DNA of 53,399 bases from Selenomonadaceae bacterium (GCA_017527075.1 JAFXQM010000009.1:109419-162817); one strand, 5' to 3'. Positions 42,023-50,578 are shown, counted from the stretch's first letter. Translations and numbers: made by a program. The notes: a model not told the origin generated them from the letters alone.

Positions 42023-42712
42023 TTGGCGAAGGAAAAAATTTTCGGCGAGCCGGTCATCGTCACGGCGAACGGCGTCCACATTCAGGCGAAGAGCGCGGGG
42101 CAGCAAAATTATTTGGACACGATGCGTCGACACGTGGTGACATTCGGAATCGGGGCGGCGGGCACGGGCAAAACTTTTTTGGCGGTGGCGCAGGCGGCGT
42201 ATTATCTTCGAGTCAAAGAAGTGCGGAAAATAATTTTGACGCGGCCGGCGGTGGAGGCGGGCGAGCGACTCGGATTTTTGCCGGGCGACATGCAAGAGAA
42301 GGTTGACCCGTATCTGCGCCCGCTTTACGACGCGCTGAAAGAAATTTGGGGCTTCGACCTTTACCAAAAATTTTTCAACCGCGGCGTGATAGAAATTGCT
42401 CCGCTGGCTTACATGCGCGGGCGAACGCTGAGCGACGCGTTTATCATCTTGGACGAGGCGCAGAACACGACGCCCAAGCAAATGAAAATGTTTTTGACGC
42501 GGCTGGGCTTCGGGGCGCGCATGGTCATCACGGGCGACCTGAGCCAAATCGATTTGCCGCGCGGAATGACTTCGGGCTTGGCGGAGGCCGTCGAGGTTTT
42601 AAAAAATGTCAAAGGCGTCGGGATTGCCGAGCTGACTTCGGAAGACGTTGTGCGCCACGAGGTTGTGTCGCGAATCGTCGAGGCTTACGAAAGGTACGAG
42701 GAAAATAAATGA
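42023..42712 (+). CDS. phoH: PhoH family ATPase, N-terminally short
   Basis: 229 residues from the TTG at 42023, 7 nt after GGAGG (another TTG lies at 42020). The ATPase domain is complete: Walker A GIGAAGTGKT (~42-51), RPAVEAGERLGFLPGD, PLAYMRGRT, Walker B AFIILDEAQNTTPKQMKMFLTR and sensor ITGDLSQIDLP. Typical Firmicutes PhoH is ~315 residues; the first ~90-100 residues (KH-like nucleic-acid-binding part) are missing, and the structured leader occupies that DNA. It overlaps ybeY by ATGA. PhoH/YbeY pairs act in RNA metabolism and ribosome quality control. Confidence 0.92.
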   Translation: MAKEKIFGEPVIVTANGVHIQAKSAGQQNYLDTMRRHVVTFGIGAAGTGKTFLAVAQAAYYLRVKEVRKIILTRPAVEAGERLGFLPGDMQEKVDPYLRPLYDALKEIWGFDLYQKFFNRGVIEIAPLAYMRGRTLSDAFIILDEAQNTTPKQMKMFLTRLGFGARMVITGDLSQIDLPRGMTSGLAEAVEVLKNVKGVGIAELTSEDVVRHEVVSRIVEAYERYEENK

Positions 42713-43170
42713 ACACGACGATAAGTTTTGAGCCGGAGACGCTGACCGTCGCGGAAAATTTGTCGGAAGAAATTTTGCGGGCGGCTGATGTCGTCGGAGA
42801 AATTTACGGCGTCGAGAACGCTGAGCTGAGTGTCACGCTGACTGACGACGAACACATTCACGCGCTGAACAAAAAATTTCGCGGCATCGACCGCGCGACG
42901 GACGTTTTGTCTTTTGCGTTCAGAGAGAGCGAGGAGCCCGAAGTACTCGGCGCGGATTTTGAAATTTTGGGCGACGTGATAATTTCTCTGGAGCGCGCAA
43001 AAATTCAGGCGGAGGAGTTCGGGCATTCGTTCCTGCGCGAGGTAATTTTTTTGGAAGTGCACGGGCTGTTGCATTTGCTCGGTTATGACCACGTCGAGGA
43101 GGCGGAGCGGCTGGAAATGGAAGAGGAGCAGCGATTCGTGATGGACAGGCTGGGAATCGGCAGGGAATGA
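42709..43170 (+). CDS. ybeY: Endoribonuclease / rRNA maturation factor YbeY
   Basis: 153 residues. The zinc motif is HGLLHLLGYDH, with His118, His122 and His128; also RGIDRATDVLSFAFRE. YbeY takes part in 16S rRNA 3'-end maturation and 70S quality control. The ATG overlaps the phoH TGA (ATGA), indicating translational coupling. It ends 1 bp before the convergent larC stop. Confidence 0.97.
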   Translation: MNTTISFEPETLTVAENLSEEILRAADVVGEIYGVENAELSVTLTDDEHIHALNKKFRGIDRATDVLSFAFRESEEPEVLGADFEILGDVIISLERAKIQAEEFGHSFLREVIFLEVHGLLHLLGYDHVEEAERLEMEEEQRFVMDRLGIGRE

Positions 43171-43171
43171 A

Positions 43172-44410
43172 TTATCCGAGGCGCGCCTCCTGCTTGGTGA
43201 GAGCCTCCTGCCAGACGGCTTTGAGCGGCACGGAATTTTTTTCGGCGAGGCGGCGGCAGTCTTCGTATTCGGGCGTTATCGAAACGATTTTGCCGTCGTA
43301 AGCACTGACTTTGCATTGAACTTCCCCGAAGCGCGTTTCGACCTTTGCCATCTTGCGGACGGCCTCCACGCGCCGCGCAATTTCAATCACGCGCAAGCCA
43401 ATCGTCGTCGTTTCCTCAAAAATAATTTTGATACAGTCCTCGCGGTGCTCCGCGTCGACCAAAACGCTCAGCACGTGTGCGGGGCGATTTTTTTTCATGT
43501 AAGCGGGCGTCGTCCACACGTCGAGAGCCCCCGCCGCGAAGAGCCGTTCGTAAAGCCAGCCGTAAATTTGCGGATTCATGTCGTCGATGTTCGCCTCAAG
43601 CTTAACCAAGTGCCGCTCGCCCTGCCCGCCGAATTCGCCCAGATAAATCCTCAGCACGTTCGGGATATCCAAATCCCAGCTGCCCGCGCCGTATCCGATT
43701 TTCTCCGAGGAAAAATCTTCGGGCAGGTTCGCGCTGAATTCGGCAAGCGCGTTGACAATCGCCGCGCCCGTCGGAGTGGTCAACTCTTTTTCCGCGCCGA
43801 AGTGATAAGTCTTGAAACCTTGGAGGAGCTCGGCTGTCGCGGGAGCCGGCACGGGCATCAAGCCGTGCGCGCATTTGACGAAGCCGTTGCCCGTGTTGAT
43901 TCGCGAGACGAAAATTTTTTCCACGTCGAGATAATCCAAGCAGACCGCGCAGCCGACGATATCGACAATCGAATCAATCGCGCCGACTTCATGGAAGGTG
44001 ATTTCTTCGGCGGAGCGTTGATGAACTTTTCCTTCCGCCGCCGCGATGACGGAAAAAATTGCCAGCGCGCGAGTTTTGACCGCCGCGCTCAGCTCGGAGC
44101 CGTCGAGGATTTTTTTTATGTCGCCGAACGTTCTGTGGCTGTGGGTTTTAATGTGCTCGTGGCGGTGCAGGTGTCGAATGTTCGGGCGGTCGAGTTCCGA
44201 TTCAAAATTTTTCGGGAGCCGCACGTCGACGTAAGCCGCGCCGATTCCGTTCTTGCTGACGTTGGAAATTTCCATTTCAAATTCGCGCGGCAAGTTCAGC
44301 TTATCGAGTTCGCCGCGCAAAAATTTTTCGGGCACGCCCAGCTGCAGGCACGCGCCCAAGAACATGTTGCCGCTTATGCCCGCCGCGCAGTCCAAGTACA
44401 TCGCCTTCAT
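43172..44410 (-). CDS. larC: Nickel-pincer cofactor biosynthesis protein LarC
   Basis: 412 residues from ATG at 44410 (GGAGTG at 8 nt; an in-frame start 12 codons upstream lacks a site). LarC makes the nickel insertion step of the Ni-pincer nucleotide used by lactate racemase and related LarA enzymes. Motifs: LDCAAGISGNMFLGACLQLG, EEITFHEVGAIDSIVDIVG, PVPAPATAELL, ELTTPTGAAIV and ANIDDMNPQIYGWLYERLF. The gene is one continuous frame, unlike Lactobacillus plantarum larC1/larC2 which needs a frameshift. larA, larB and larE are not nearby. Confidence 0.95.
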   Translation of the reverse strand: MKAMYLDCAAGISGNMFLGACLQLGVPEKFLRGELDKLNLPREFEMEISNVSKNGIGAAYVDVRLPKNFESELDRPNIRHLHRHEHIKTHSHRTFGDIKKILDGSELSAAVKTRALAIFSVIAAAEGKVHQRSAEEITFHEVGAIDSIVDIVGCAVCLDYLDVEKIFVSRINTGNGFVKCAHGLMPVPAPATAELLQGFKTYHFGAEKELTTPTGAAIVNALAEFSANLPEDFSSEKIGYGAGSWDLDIPNVLRIYLGEFGGQGERHLVKLEANIDDMNPQIYGWLYERLFAAGALDVWTTPAYMKKNRPAHVLSVLVDAEHREDCIKIIFEETTTIGLRVIEIARRVEAVRKMAKVETRFGEVQCKVSAYDGKIVSITPEYEDCRRLAEKNSVPLKAVWQEALTKQEARLG

Positions 44411-44491
44411 AAAATCACTCCAAAAATTTTTTGAGCAGTTTAACAAATGACCGATTGCCTGTCAAAAATTGAGTCCGCTCGAAGAATTGAA

Positions 44492-44520
44492 TTGCTTTTC
44501 GGCGCGCCGTCCTGTAAAAT
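44492..44520 (+). promoter_or_regulatory. Promoter of the 288-residue protein gene
   Basis: TTGCTT, 17 bp, TAAAAT; ATG lies 50 bp downstream of the -10 box. Confidence 0.6.
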
Positions 44521-44570
44521 GAATTCGCAGTACAAGGATTTATTTTTGATTTGCCAAGGAGGCGATAAAA

Positions 44571-45437
44571 ATGGATTTTGCGACAATCGGCACGCTCAAC
44601 TCTTACGTCAAGCAGAAAAATTTGCTCTTCGCCGCGAAACACAAAATCCGAACGGGTCAGACGCTCACGAACGCGAACGGCAATTTCATCTCCATGAACA
44701 CTTCGACGTTCGACAAACTCCGTGCGGCGGCGAAAAGTTCACTCGACCAGGCGAAGGCTCAAAAGCTCGCGCTTATCAAGAGGAAACTCAAGGCGGGACA
44801 AAAACTTTCCGACGAGGAGCTCGGCTTCCTGCGTGTCAACGACCCGAAGACTTACAAGAAGGCGAAGGCAGCCGACGACGCGCGCGAGGAACTCAAGGAC
44901 GACCTCAAGAAGGCCAAGACCAAGGGCGAGGCGCGCGAGGCAATGACGCGGGCGATGATTAAGGCGTCGTCTGCGGCGATGGCTGAACTGTCCGCGCTCG
45001 GAGCGGGCGGAGGCAATGCAACGGCGGGCGGCTCAGGATTTTCCGGCGGCGGCGAAGTTTCTTCAGGCGCGGAAAATTTTTCGGGCGGCGAAGTTTCTGC
45101 GGCGGGCAACGAAAATTTTTCAGCCACGGAAAACAAAACGCTCGTCGAAGTCAATCAATCGATTCAAAATCCGAACGACCAATCGACCGACGAAAAAAAT
45201 CCTCTCGCGCAAAAAAATTCGGACGACGGAAAGAACACGCCCGAAGACATCATGGAAAAATATATTTGGACGATTCGCGCGCTGGAAAACGAATGGGCGA
45301 AGTTCACGAACTCGAAGCATTACAGAGACCTGCCCGAACACAAATCGGATGAGGTCACGGTTAAAAAATTTATCGACAAGCCCGACAGCCGAGTTTTGGA
45401 CGCGGTGCTGGCTTATCGCAAAGCAATGAGCGCGTAA
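44571..45437 (+). CDS. Hypothetical protein with helical ends and a Gly/Ser linker
   Basis: 288 residues, not recognised. No signal peptide or membrane helix. Residues ~45-140 are Ala/Lys/Glu-rich and probably helical or coiled coil (KLRAAAKSSLDQAKAQKLAL, DDAREELKDDLKKAKTKGEA); ~145-215 is a Gly/Ser/Asn/Glu low-complexity linker with repeated FSGGGEVSS-like pieces; the end (~225-288) looks like a small helical domain (YIWTIRALENEWAKFTNS). The ATG is after AAGGAGGCG, and it has a good promoter and terminator, so it is a real single-gene unit. Codon use is like its neighbours. A surface appendage or phage-like scaffold protein is possible, but no evidence decides. Confidence 0.75.
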   Translation: MDFATIGTLNSYVKQKNLLFAAKHKIRTGQTLTNANGNFISMNTSTFDKLRAAAKSSLDQAKAQKLALIKRKLKAGQKLSDEELGFLRVNDPKTYKKAKAADDAREELKDDLKKAKTKGEAREAMTRAMIKASSAAMAELSALGAGGGNATAGGSGFSGGGEVSSGAENFSGGEVSAAGNENFSATENKTLVEVNQSIQNPNDQSTDEKNPLAQKNSDDGKNTPEDIMEKYIWTIRALENEWAKFTNSKHYRDLPEHKSDEVTVKKFIDKPDSRVLDAVLAYRKAMSA

Positions 45438-45461
45438 AAATTTTGCGGACAAAAAAATTTT

Positions 45462-45492
45462 CCCTCCCGATTGTCGAGAGGGATTTTTTTTG
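45462..45492 (+). terminator. Terminator after the 288-residue protein gene
   Basis: TCCCTC/GAGGGA hairpin followed by eight T residues, overlapping the -35 region of the mfd promoter. Confidence 0.8.
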
Positions 45493-45500
45493 AATATAAT
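45472..45500 (+). promoter_or_regulatory. Promoter of mfd
   Basis: TTGTCG, 17 bp, TATAAT; the predicted start lies very near the ribosome binding site, giving a leader of only ~14 nt. Confidence 0.5.
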
Positions 45501-45519
45501 GGCGGCGGAGGGAAAATTC

Positions 45520-48500
45520 ATGCACAACATTTTGGAAGAGGCACTGCGCGACGAAATGATTCGCGAGGCGGCGAAAAAATTTTCCAAGCGCGGCGAGTTT
45601 ATGATTTACGGCGTGGCGGGCACGCAAAAAGTTTTGGCGGTTGCCGCTGCCTTCGAGCTGAGCCCGCGCCCGATGATAATTTTGGTCAGCGAGCGAGAAA
45701 AAATTTCCGAGTGGCGCGACGATTTATCGGAGCTGACGCGCGCGGAGGTCGTCGAGCTGCCGGAGCTGGATTTGGTCGACGTGAACGCGAGCACCGTCGG
45801 GCTGGAGCGGCAAGCAAAACGTCTGGAGATTTTGGCGCGGCTGCTGCGCGGCGAAAAAATAATCGTGCTGGCGACGGCGGCGGCGGCGGTCAAGAAAAAT
45901 TTTTCGCGGCAAGATTTTTTGAACTTCCAACTGCGCGTCGAGGTCGGAGAAAATTTGTCGTTGGAAAATTTTTTGCTCAAGCTCAACGAACTCGGATACG
46001 AGCGCGCGGATGAAGTCGATTCAATCGGCAAGTTCAGCGTACACGGCGGCATCGTCGATTTTTATCCGATAAACGAGCCGACGCCCTGCCGCGTGGAATT
46101 TTTCGGCGACGAGGTCGATTCCCTGCGCGAGATTGACGCCGAAACTTTCCGTTCAAAGAAAAAGATTCAGACCGTCACGATTCTCCCGATAAAAAATTTT
46201 TCCAAGACGAGCGAGCCGTTTCTGAGCTGCGCGGGCGAGAGCGGCACGATTGTTTTCGACGAGCCCGCACGGATTTTCGAGGCGATTCGAAAGTTGGTCG
46301 CCGAAGACCCCGACATCAAGAAAAAAATTTTTACGTTCGCCGAGTTGATTCAAAGTTCACGCGCGGGCAGTTTGATTTACCTGGAGCTCATGCTGAAAAA
46401 AATTCGCGGCGTCGAGCCCACGGAAAATTTTGGAATCACCGCCGCAAACGTCACGAGCTTTCAGGGGCAGACGAATTTTTTCCTGGAGGAGCTGGCGCGG
46501 CTGATTGAACTCAAGCAGAAAATTTTTATCCTCTTCGCCGGTGAATCAAAAATGCTCGGCATGGAAAAACTTTTGGCGGAAAAAAATCTTCGCGGCGTTC
46601 ATCTTCAGCTCGGAAACTTGAGCGACGGCTTCACGCTGACGAACGCGCGGCTGACTGTCCTCACGGAGAAAAATATTTTCGGCGGAGAGACTCGGCGGCG
46701 GAAAAAAACTTTCGCGGGCGCGGGCGAGAAAGTCAAACACTTCAGCGACATCAAGCCCGGCGATTACGTCGTCCACGTCGACAACGGCATTGGCAAATAT
46801 CTCGGCGTCGAAACTTTGGAGTTCAACGGCGCGCGCAAAGATTTTCTCCACATCCAATACGGCGGCGCGGACAAACTTTACATTCCCGTCGAGCAAGTGC
46901 AATATCTGCAGAAATATATTTCCGACGATGAGACCGTCCCGAAATTGTCGCGGCTGGGTTCGGGCGATTGGGCGCGTGCAAAGTCGCGAGCCTCCTCCGC
47001 CGTCGAGGACATCGCCGAAAAACTTTTGGAGCTTTACGCGCGCCGACAGAAGGCAACGGGTTTTGCCTTCGACGAGGACGACGCAACTCAGCGCGAATTC
47101 GAGGAGGCTTTCCCTTACGAGGAGACCGACGACCAAGTCCGCGCCGTCAACGAAATCAAACGTGACATGGAACGCCCGCGCCCCATGGACAGATTGATTT
47201 GCGGGGACGTGGGCTTCGGCAAAACGGAAATTGCGATTCGCGCGGCTTACAAGGCGGCGATGAACGGCAAGCAATGTGCGGTGCTCGTGCCGACGACGGT
47301 TTTGGCTCAGCAGCATTATCAAACTTTCTCGGAGCGATTCGCGGGCTTCCTGCCGACGGTCGACGTTATCTGCCGCTTCCGTTCCGCCAAAGAGCAGCGC
47401 ACGACTTTGCAAAAGGTTCGCGCGGGTCAGGTCGACGTGTTAATCGGCACGCACTCAATTTTATCGCGGCGGATTCAGTTCAAAGATTTGGGCTTGCTGA
47501 TAATCGACGAGGAGCACCGCTTCGGCGTCAAGCAAAAGGAACGGATTCGGGAGATGAGCATTGGCGTGGACGTGCTGACGTTGAGCGCGACACCGATTCC
47601 GCGGACGCTGCACATGAGTTTGGTCGGCGCGAGGGATATGAGTTTGATTGAAACCGCGCCCGCCGAAAGATTTCCCGTTCAAACTTACGTGATTGAGGAC
47701 GACGACGAAATTATCGCGGAGGCCGTTCGCAGGGAGATTCGTCGCGGCGGTCAAGTTTACTTCGTGTACAATCGGATTGAGACGATTGACATCATGAGCG
47801 CGCGCTTGGCTCAGCTGGTGCCCGAAGCAAAAATTCGGACGGCGCACGGGCAAATGTCCAACGACTTGCTGGAAAATATCATGATGGATTTTTACGAGGG
47901 CGCATTCAATGTTTTGCTGTCGACGACGATAATCGAGAGCGGGCTGGACGTCGCCAACGCCAACACGATTATCGTTTACGACGCGGACAATTTCGGGCTG
48001 GCTCAGCTTTATCAAATGCGCGGGCGCGTCGGGCGTTCGAGTCGGATGGCGTTCGCGTATTTCGTTCACCGCGCGGAAAAAATTTTGGGCGAGACAGCGG
48101 AGAAGAGACTTCAAGCCATGAGAGAGTTCGCGCAGCTCGGAGCGGGATTCAAAATCGCCATGAGAGATTTGCAGATTCGCGGCGCAGGAAATTTACTCGG
48201 CGCACAGCAGCACGGACACATCGCCAGCGTCGGCTTCGAAATGTATTGCCAACTTTTGGAGGAGGCAGTTAATCGCCTGCAGCACAAAGCGGCGGAGAAA
48301 ATCGACGCGCCCGACCCGATTATCAGCTTGCCGGCGGAGGCGTTCATCAATCGCGAATACATTTCCAACGCGGGCGACAAGATTGAAATTTATCGGCGGC
48401 TGGCGGTGGTGCGTGAGGAGCGGGAGATAAAAGATTTGCGCGAGGAATTAACGGACAGATTCGGCAAAGTGACCGAGCCCGTGGAAAATCTTTTGCAGGT

Positions 48501-48753
48501 TGCGTTAATCAGATTGGCCGCGAAAAATTTGGGCGTGACTTCAATCAAGGAACAAAATTTCCGTGTCGAAATCGTTTTCGCCGACGTGAAAAAAATTTCC
48601 GCGCAAGGAGTCATCAATCTGTCGAAACTTTTTCGCCGCGACTTCAAGCTCATCGAAAGTTCGCAAAGAATTTTTCTGACGTTCAGAACGAAAAAAAATA
48701 TCCTCGGCCGAATCTTGAACGTGCTGAAAACTTTGACACCGCGCTTTGATTAA
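45520..48753 (+). CDS. mfd: Transcription-repair coupling factor Mfd
   Basis: 1077 residues from ATG at 45520 after GGAGGGA. Mfd removes RNA polymerase stalled at lesions and recruits UvrA. UvrB-homology module at ~1-250, RNA polymerase-interaction (CarD-like) domain at ~405-480 (GDYVVHVDNGIGKYLG), translocase motor with Walker A DVGFGKTEIAIRAAYKAA (~566), DEEHRFG (~663), LSATPIPRTLHMSLVGARDMS and QMRGRVGRSSRMAFAYF, then the TRCF C-terminal domain (NAGDKIEIYRRLA). Its last ~37 bp are repeated at 50485-50522, on the far side of a restriction-modification module. Confidence 0.98.
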   Translation: MHNILEEALRDEMIREAAKKFSKRGEFMIYGVAGTQKVLAVAAAFELSPRPMIILVSEREKISEWRDDLSELTRAEVVELPELDLVDVNASTVGLERQAKRLEILARLLRGEKIIVLATAAAAVKKNFSRQDFLNFQLRVEVGENLSLENFLLKLNELGYERADEVDSIGKFSVHGGIVDFYPINEPTPCRVEFFGDEVDSLREIDAETFRSKKKIQTVTILPIKNFSKTSEPFLSCAGESGTIVFDEPARIFEAIRKLVAEDPDIKKKIFTFAELIQSSRAGSLIYLELMLKKIRGVEPTENFGITAANVTSFQGQTNFFLEELARLIELKQKIFILFAGESKMLGMEKLLAEKNLRGVHLQLGNLSDGFTLTNARLTVLTEKNIFGGETRRRKKTFAGAGEKVKHFSDIKPGDYVVHVDNGIGKYLGVETLEFNGARKDFLHIQYGGADKLYIPVEQVQYLQKYISDDETVPKLSRLGSGDWARAKSRASSAVEDIAEKLLELYARRQKATGFAFDEDDATQREFEEAFPYEETDDQVRAVNEIKRDMERPRPMDRLICGDVGFGKTEIAIRAAYKAAMNGKQCAVLVPTTVLAQQHYQTFSERFAGFLPTVDVICRFRSAKEQRTTLQKVRAGQVDVLIGTHSILSRRIQFKDLGLLIIDEEHRFGVKQKERIREMSIGVDVLTLSATPIPRTLHMSLVGARDMSLIETAPAERFPVQTYVIEDDDEIIAEAVRREIRRGGQVYFVYNRIETIDIMSARLAQLVPEAKIRTAHGQMSNDLLENIMMDFYEGAFNVLLSTTIIESGLDVANANTIIVYDADNFGLAQLYQMRGRVGRSSRMAFAYFVHRAEKILGETAEKRLQAMREFAQLGAGFKIAMRDLQIRGAGNLLGAQQHGHIASVGFEMYCQLLEEAVNRLQHKAAEKIDAPDPIISLPAEAFINREYISNAGDKIEIYRRLAVVREEREIKDLREELTDRFGKVTEPVENLLQVALIRLAAKNLGVTSIKEQNFRVEIVFADVKKISAQGVINLSKLFRRDFKLIESSQRIFLTFRTKKNILGRILNVLKTLTPRFD
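48707..48743. repeat. Left direct repeat (within mfd 3' end)
   Basis: GCCGAATCTTGAACGTGCTG followed by AAAACTTTGACACCGCGC; the partner at 50485-50522 differs by one inserted A and one substitution. Confidence 0.88.
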
Positions 48754-48783
48754 ATCATGCGCAACCGAATCGGAAAGCTTGGT

Positions 48784-49164
48784 TAAGAACGATTTATCCG
48801 CATGATTTTTTCCGTCATGAACGTGCGGGCAATGGCGTGCGACAAAAGTTTCGTCGATGATTTTGCCCAAATTGTTCGGCGCAACGACAAGGCGATTATG
48901 TTCGGCGAATTAAAAGGCGGCATTGACCCCGCAGGCGCGGACGAACATTGGAAAACCGGCAACACGGTTCTCGGCAGAATCAGGACAAAATTCGGCGCGG
49001 TTGGTTTTCCAAAAATAAAAACTTCCTTTGTCGCTGCTGCGATTGAACGAGCGATGGCTGAAGAAATTTTTTCTCAACTTGAAAGCGGCACGCTGACGAA
49101 CGCCGCAAACCTCACCAAAGATAATCAGCTCGCTGAATTTTGTAATTGGTTGCTCGATTTGTAG
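48784..49164 (+). pseudogene. C-terminal remnant of an AvaI/BsoBI-type restriction endonuclease
   Basis: Open frame after a TAA at 48781-48783, with an ATG at 48802 giving 120 residues. The segment GELKGGIDPAGADEHWKT carries the Glu-x-Lys pair and a His 13 residues after the Glu, matching the published catalytic E240/K242/H253 spacing of BsoBI. Full-length BsoBI is ~320 residues, so about the first 200, including another catalytic Asp, are missing; activity is unlikely. Such enzymes cut CYCGRG (family knowledge). It is placed 10 bp before the methyltransferase gene. Confidence 0.75.
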
Positions 49165-49174
49165 GAGAATCAAG

Positions 49175-50476
49175 ATGAGACAGCTCACGTTGTTTGAAGA
49201 CAAAATCGACAACCGCGAATACATCACGCAAAATTTTTCGGCGGGCGATAACGTCATGGACTCGTTCATGGGCTCGGGGACGAGTGCGCTTGTTTGTCAA
49301 ATGCGCGGAATAAATTCAATCGGTTATGACATAATGCCTTTTTCCGCCGTCGCGATAAAAGCCAAGTCAAATGTTCTGCGTTACGACATTTCGGAGCTGC
49401 AAACGCTGATTAAAAATTTTTCCGCGCTGAAGATGCCCGAAACTTATTCCGCGCGAACGCCTTACGTGACGATAACCGACTCGGCTTATCCCGAATTCAA
49501 CGAGCGATTCATCATGTTCGCGACGGATTGGATTGCGCAAAGCCGTTACTCCGACGAACTGAAAAATTTGTTCACGCTGTGCGTTTTGAATTCGCTGGAG
49601 TGGTGCAGTTACACGACAAAGGACGGACAATATCTGCGTTGGGACTCGCGCGCGGCCAAAGTGATTAACGCCAACATCGAGCGCAAAAAATTTGGACGAA
49701 AACTTTTGCCGGCTCATCAATGCAGAGAAGTTGTTGAAAATATTCAATCCGCCGTCGCCGACGAATTGAATCACATTTTGTCAGATATAAAATTCGTTCA
49801 GGCAAATGCTTGCGAAAATTTTTCTGCGACCGTCGACTTTACGGAAGGCTCTGCGCTGTTCGAGTTACCCAAGCTTGAGGAAAAAATTTTGGACGGCGTT
49901 ATAACCTCTCCGCCTTACTGCAATCGCTACGACTACACGAGAATTTACGCGCTGGAACTTGTTTATCTCGGTTACGGCGAGGACGACATTAAAAATTTGC
50001 GGCAAGACCTGCTCTCTTGCACCGTTGAAAGCAAGTCAAAAATTTCTTCGCTCATGAAGCACTACGAGCGGCTCAATGCCTCGGAAAGATTTTGTTACGT
50101 CCTCGGAAAAATAAATTCCAATCTTGCTTTTCAAGAAATCATGGCGGCGTTGACGGAAAGAAAAACTCGCGGCGACTTGAACAACAACGGCGTCATTCGC
50201 ATGGTCGAAGGTTATTTCACAGAGCTGGCTTTCGTTTACGCCGAACTGTATCGCCTTTGCAAAGACGGCGCAATCGTTGCAGTTGTCAACGACAACGTGC
50301 GTTACGGCGGAGAAATTATTTCCGTCGATTATTTGTCAACGAGTTTCGCCGAGCAATTCGTTTTCAAGCCCGTAAAAATTTATTGCTTGAGGCAGCAAAA
50401 GGGAAACAGCAGCCGGCAGATGAAAAAATTTGGACGGACAGCTTTGCGCAAAAGCATTACCCGTTGGCAAAAATAA
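49175..50476 (+). CDS. DNA methyltransferase, probably N4-cytosine type (AvaI/BsoBI-like RM system)
   Basis: 433 residues. SAM-binding motif FMGSGT (31-36) followed by IGYDI; catalytic motif TSPPY (244-248), the variant usual for N4-methylcytosine enzymes. The order motif I then IV with ~200 residues between them places the target recognition region in the middle. The ATG at 49175 follows GGAG. Only 30 residues precede motif I, shorter than I would expect for this type, so a small N-terminal deletion is possible. It follows the endonuclease remnant and the pair is flanked by copies of the mfd 3' end. It may persist as an orphan methylase. Confidence 0.85.
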   Translation: MRQLTLFEDKIDNREYITQNFSAGDNVMDSFMGSGTSALVCQMRGINSIGYDIMPFSAVAIKAKSNVLRYDISELQTLIKNFSALKMPETYSARTPYVTITDSAYPEFNERFIMFATDWIAQSRYSDELKNLFTLCVLNSLEWCSYTTKDGQYLRWDSRAAKVINANIERKKFGRKLLPAHQCREVVENIQSAVADELNHILSDIKFVQANACENFSATVDFTEGSALFELPKLEEKILDGVITSPPYCNRYDYTRIYALELVYLGYGEDDIKNLRQDLLSCTVESKSKISSLMKHYERLNASERFCYVLGKINSNLAFQEIMAALTERKTRGDLNNNGVIRMVEGYFTELAFVYAELYRLCKDGAIVAVVNDNVRYGGEIISVDYLSTSFAEQFVFKPVKIYCLRQQKGNSSRQMKKFGRTALRKSITRWQK

Positions 50477-50484
50477 TTTCCGCA

Positions 50485-50522
50485 GCCGAATCTTGAACGT
50501 GCTGAAAAACTTTGACGCCGCG
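50485..50522. repeat. Right direct repeat (copy of mfd 3' end)
   Basis: GCCGAATCTTGAACGTGCTG followed by AAAAACTTTGACGCCGCGC, 9 bp after the methyltransferase stop; partner of 48707-48743. Confidence 0.88.
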
Positions 50523-50549
50523 CCGGAAAAATCTATGCAGGTTTCATAA

Positions 50550-50578
50550 TTGACAATCAAAACCCTATGGTTTATTAT
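50550..50578 (+). promoter_or_regulatory. Sigma-70 promoter of pckA
   Basis: TTGACA, 17-bp spacer, TATTAT, 31 bp before the ATG. TTGACAATC is shared with the dcu promoter. Confidence 0.8.

Noticed and set aside
48707..50522. Prophage or ICE carrying the RM genes
   Set aside because: Only the two RM genes lie between the direct repeats; there is no integrase, relaxase or phage gene.
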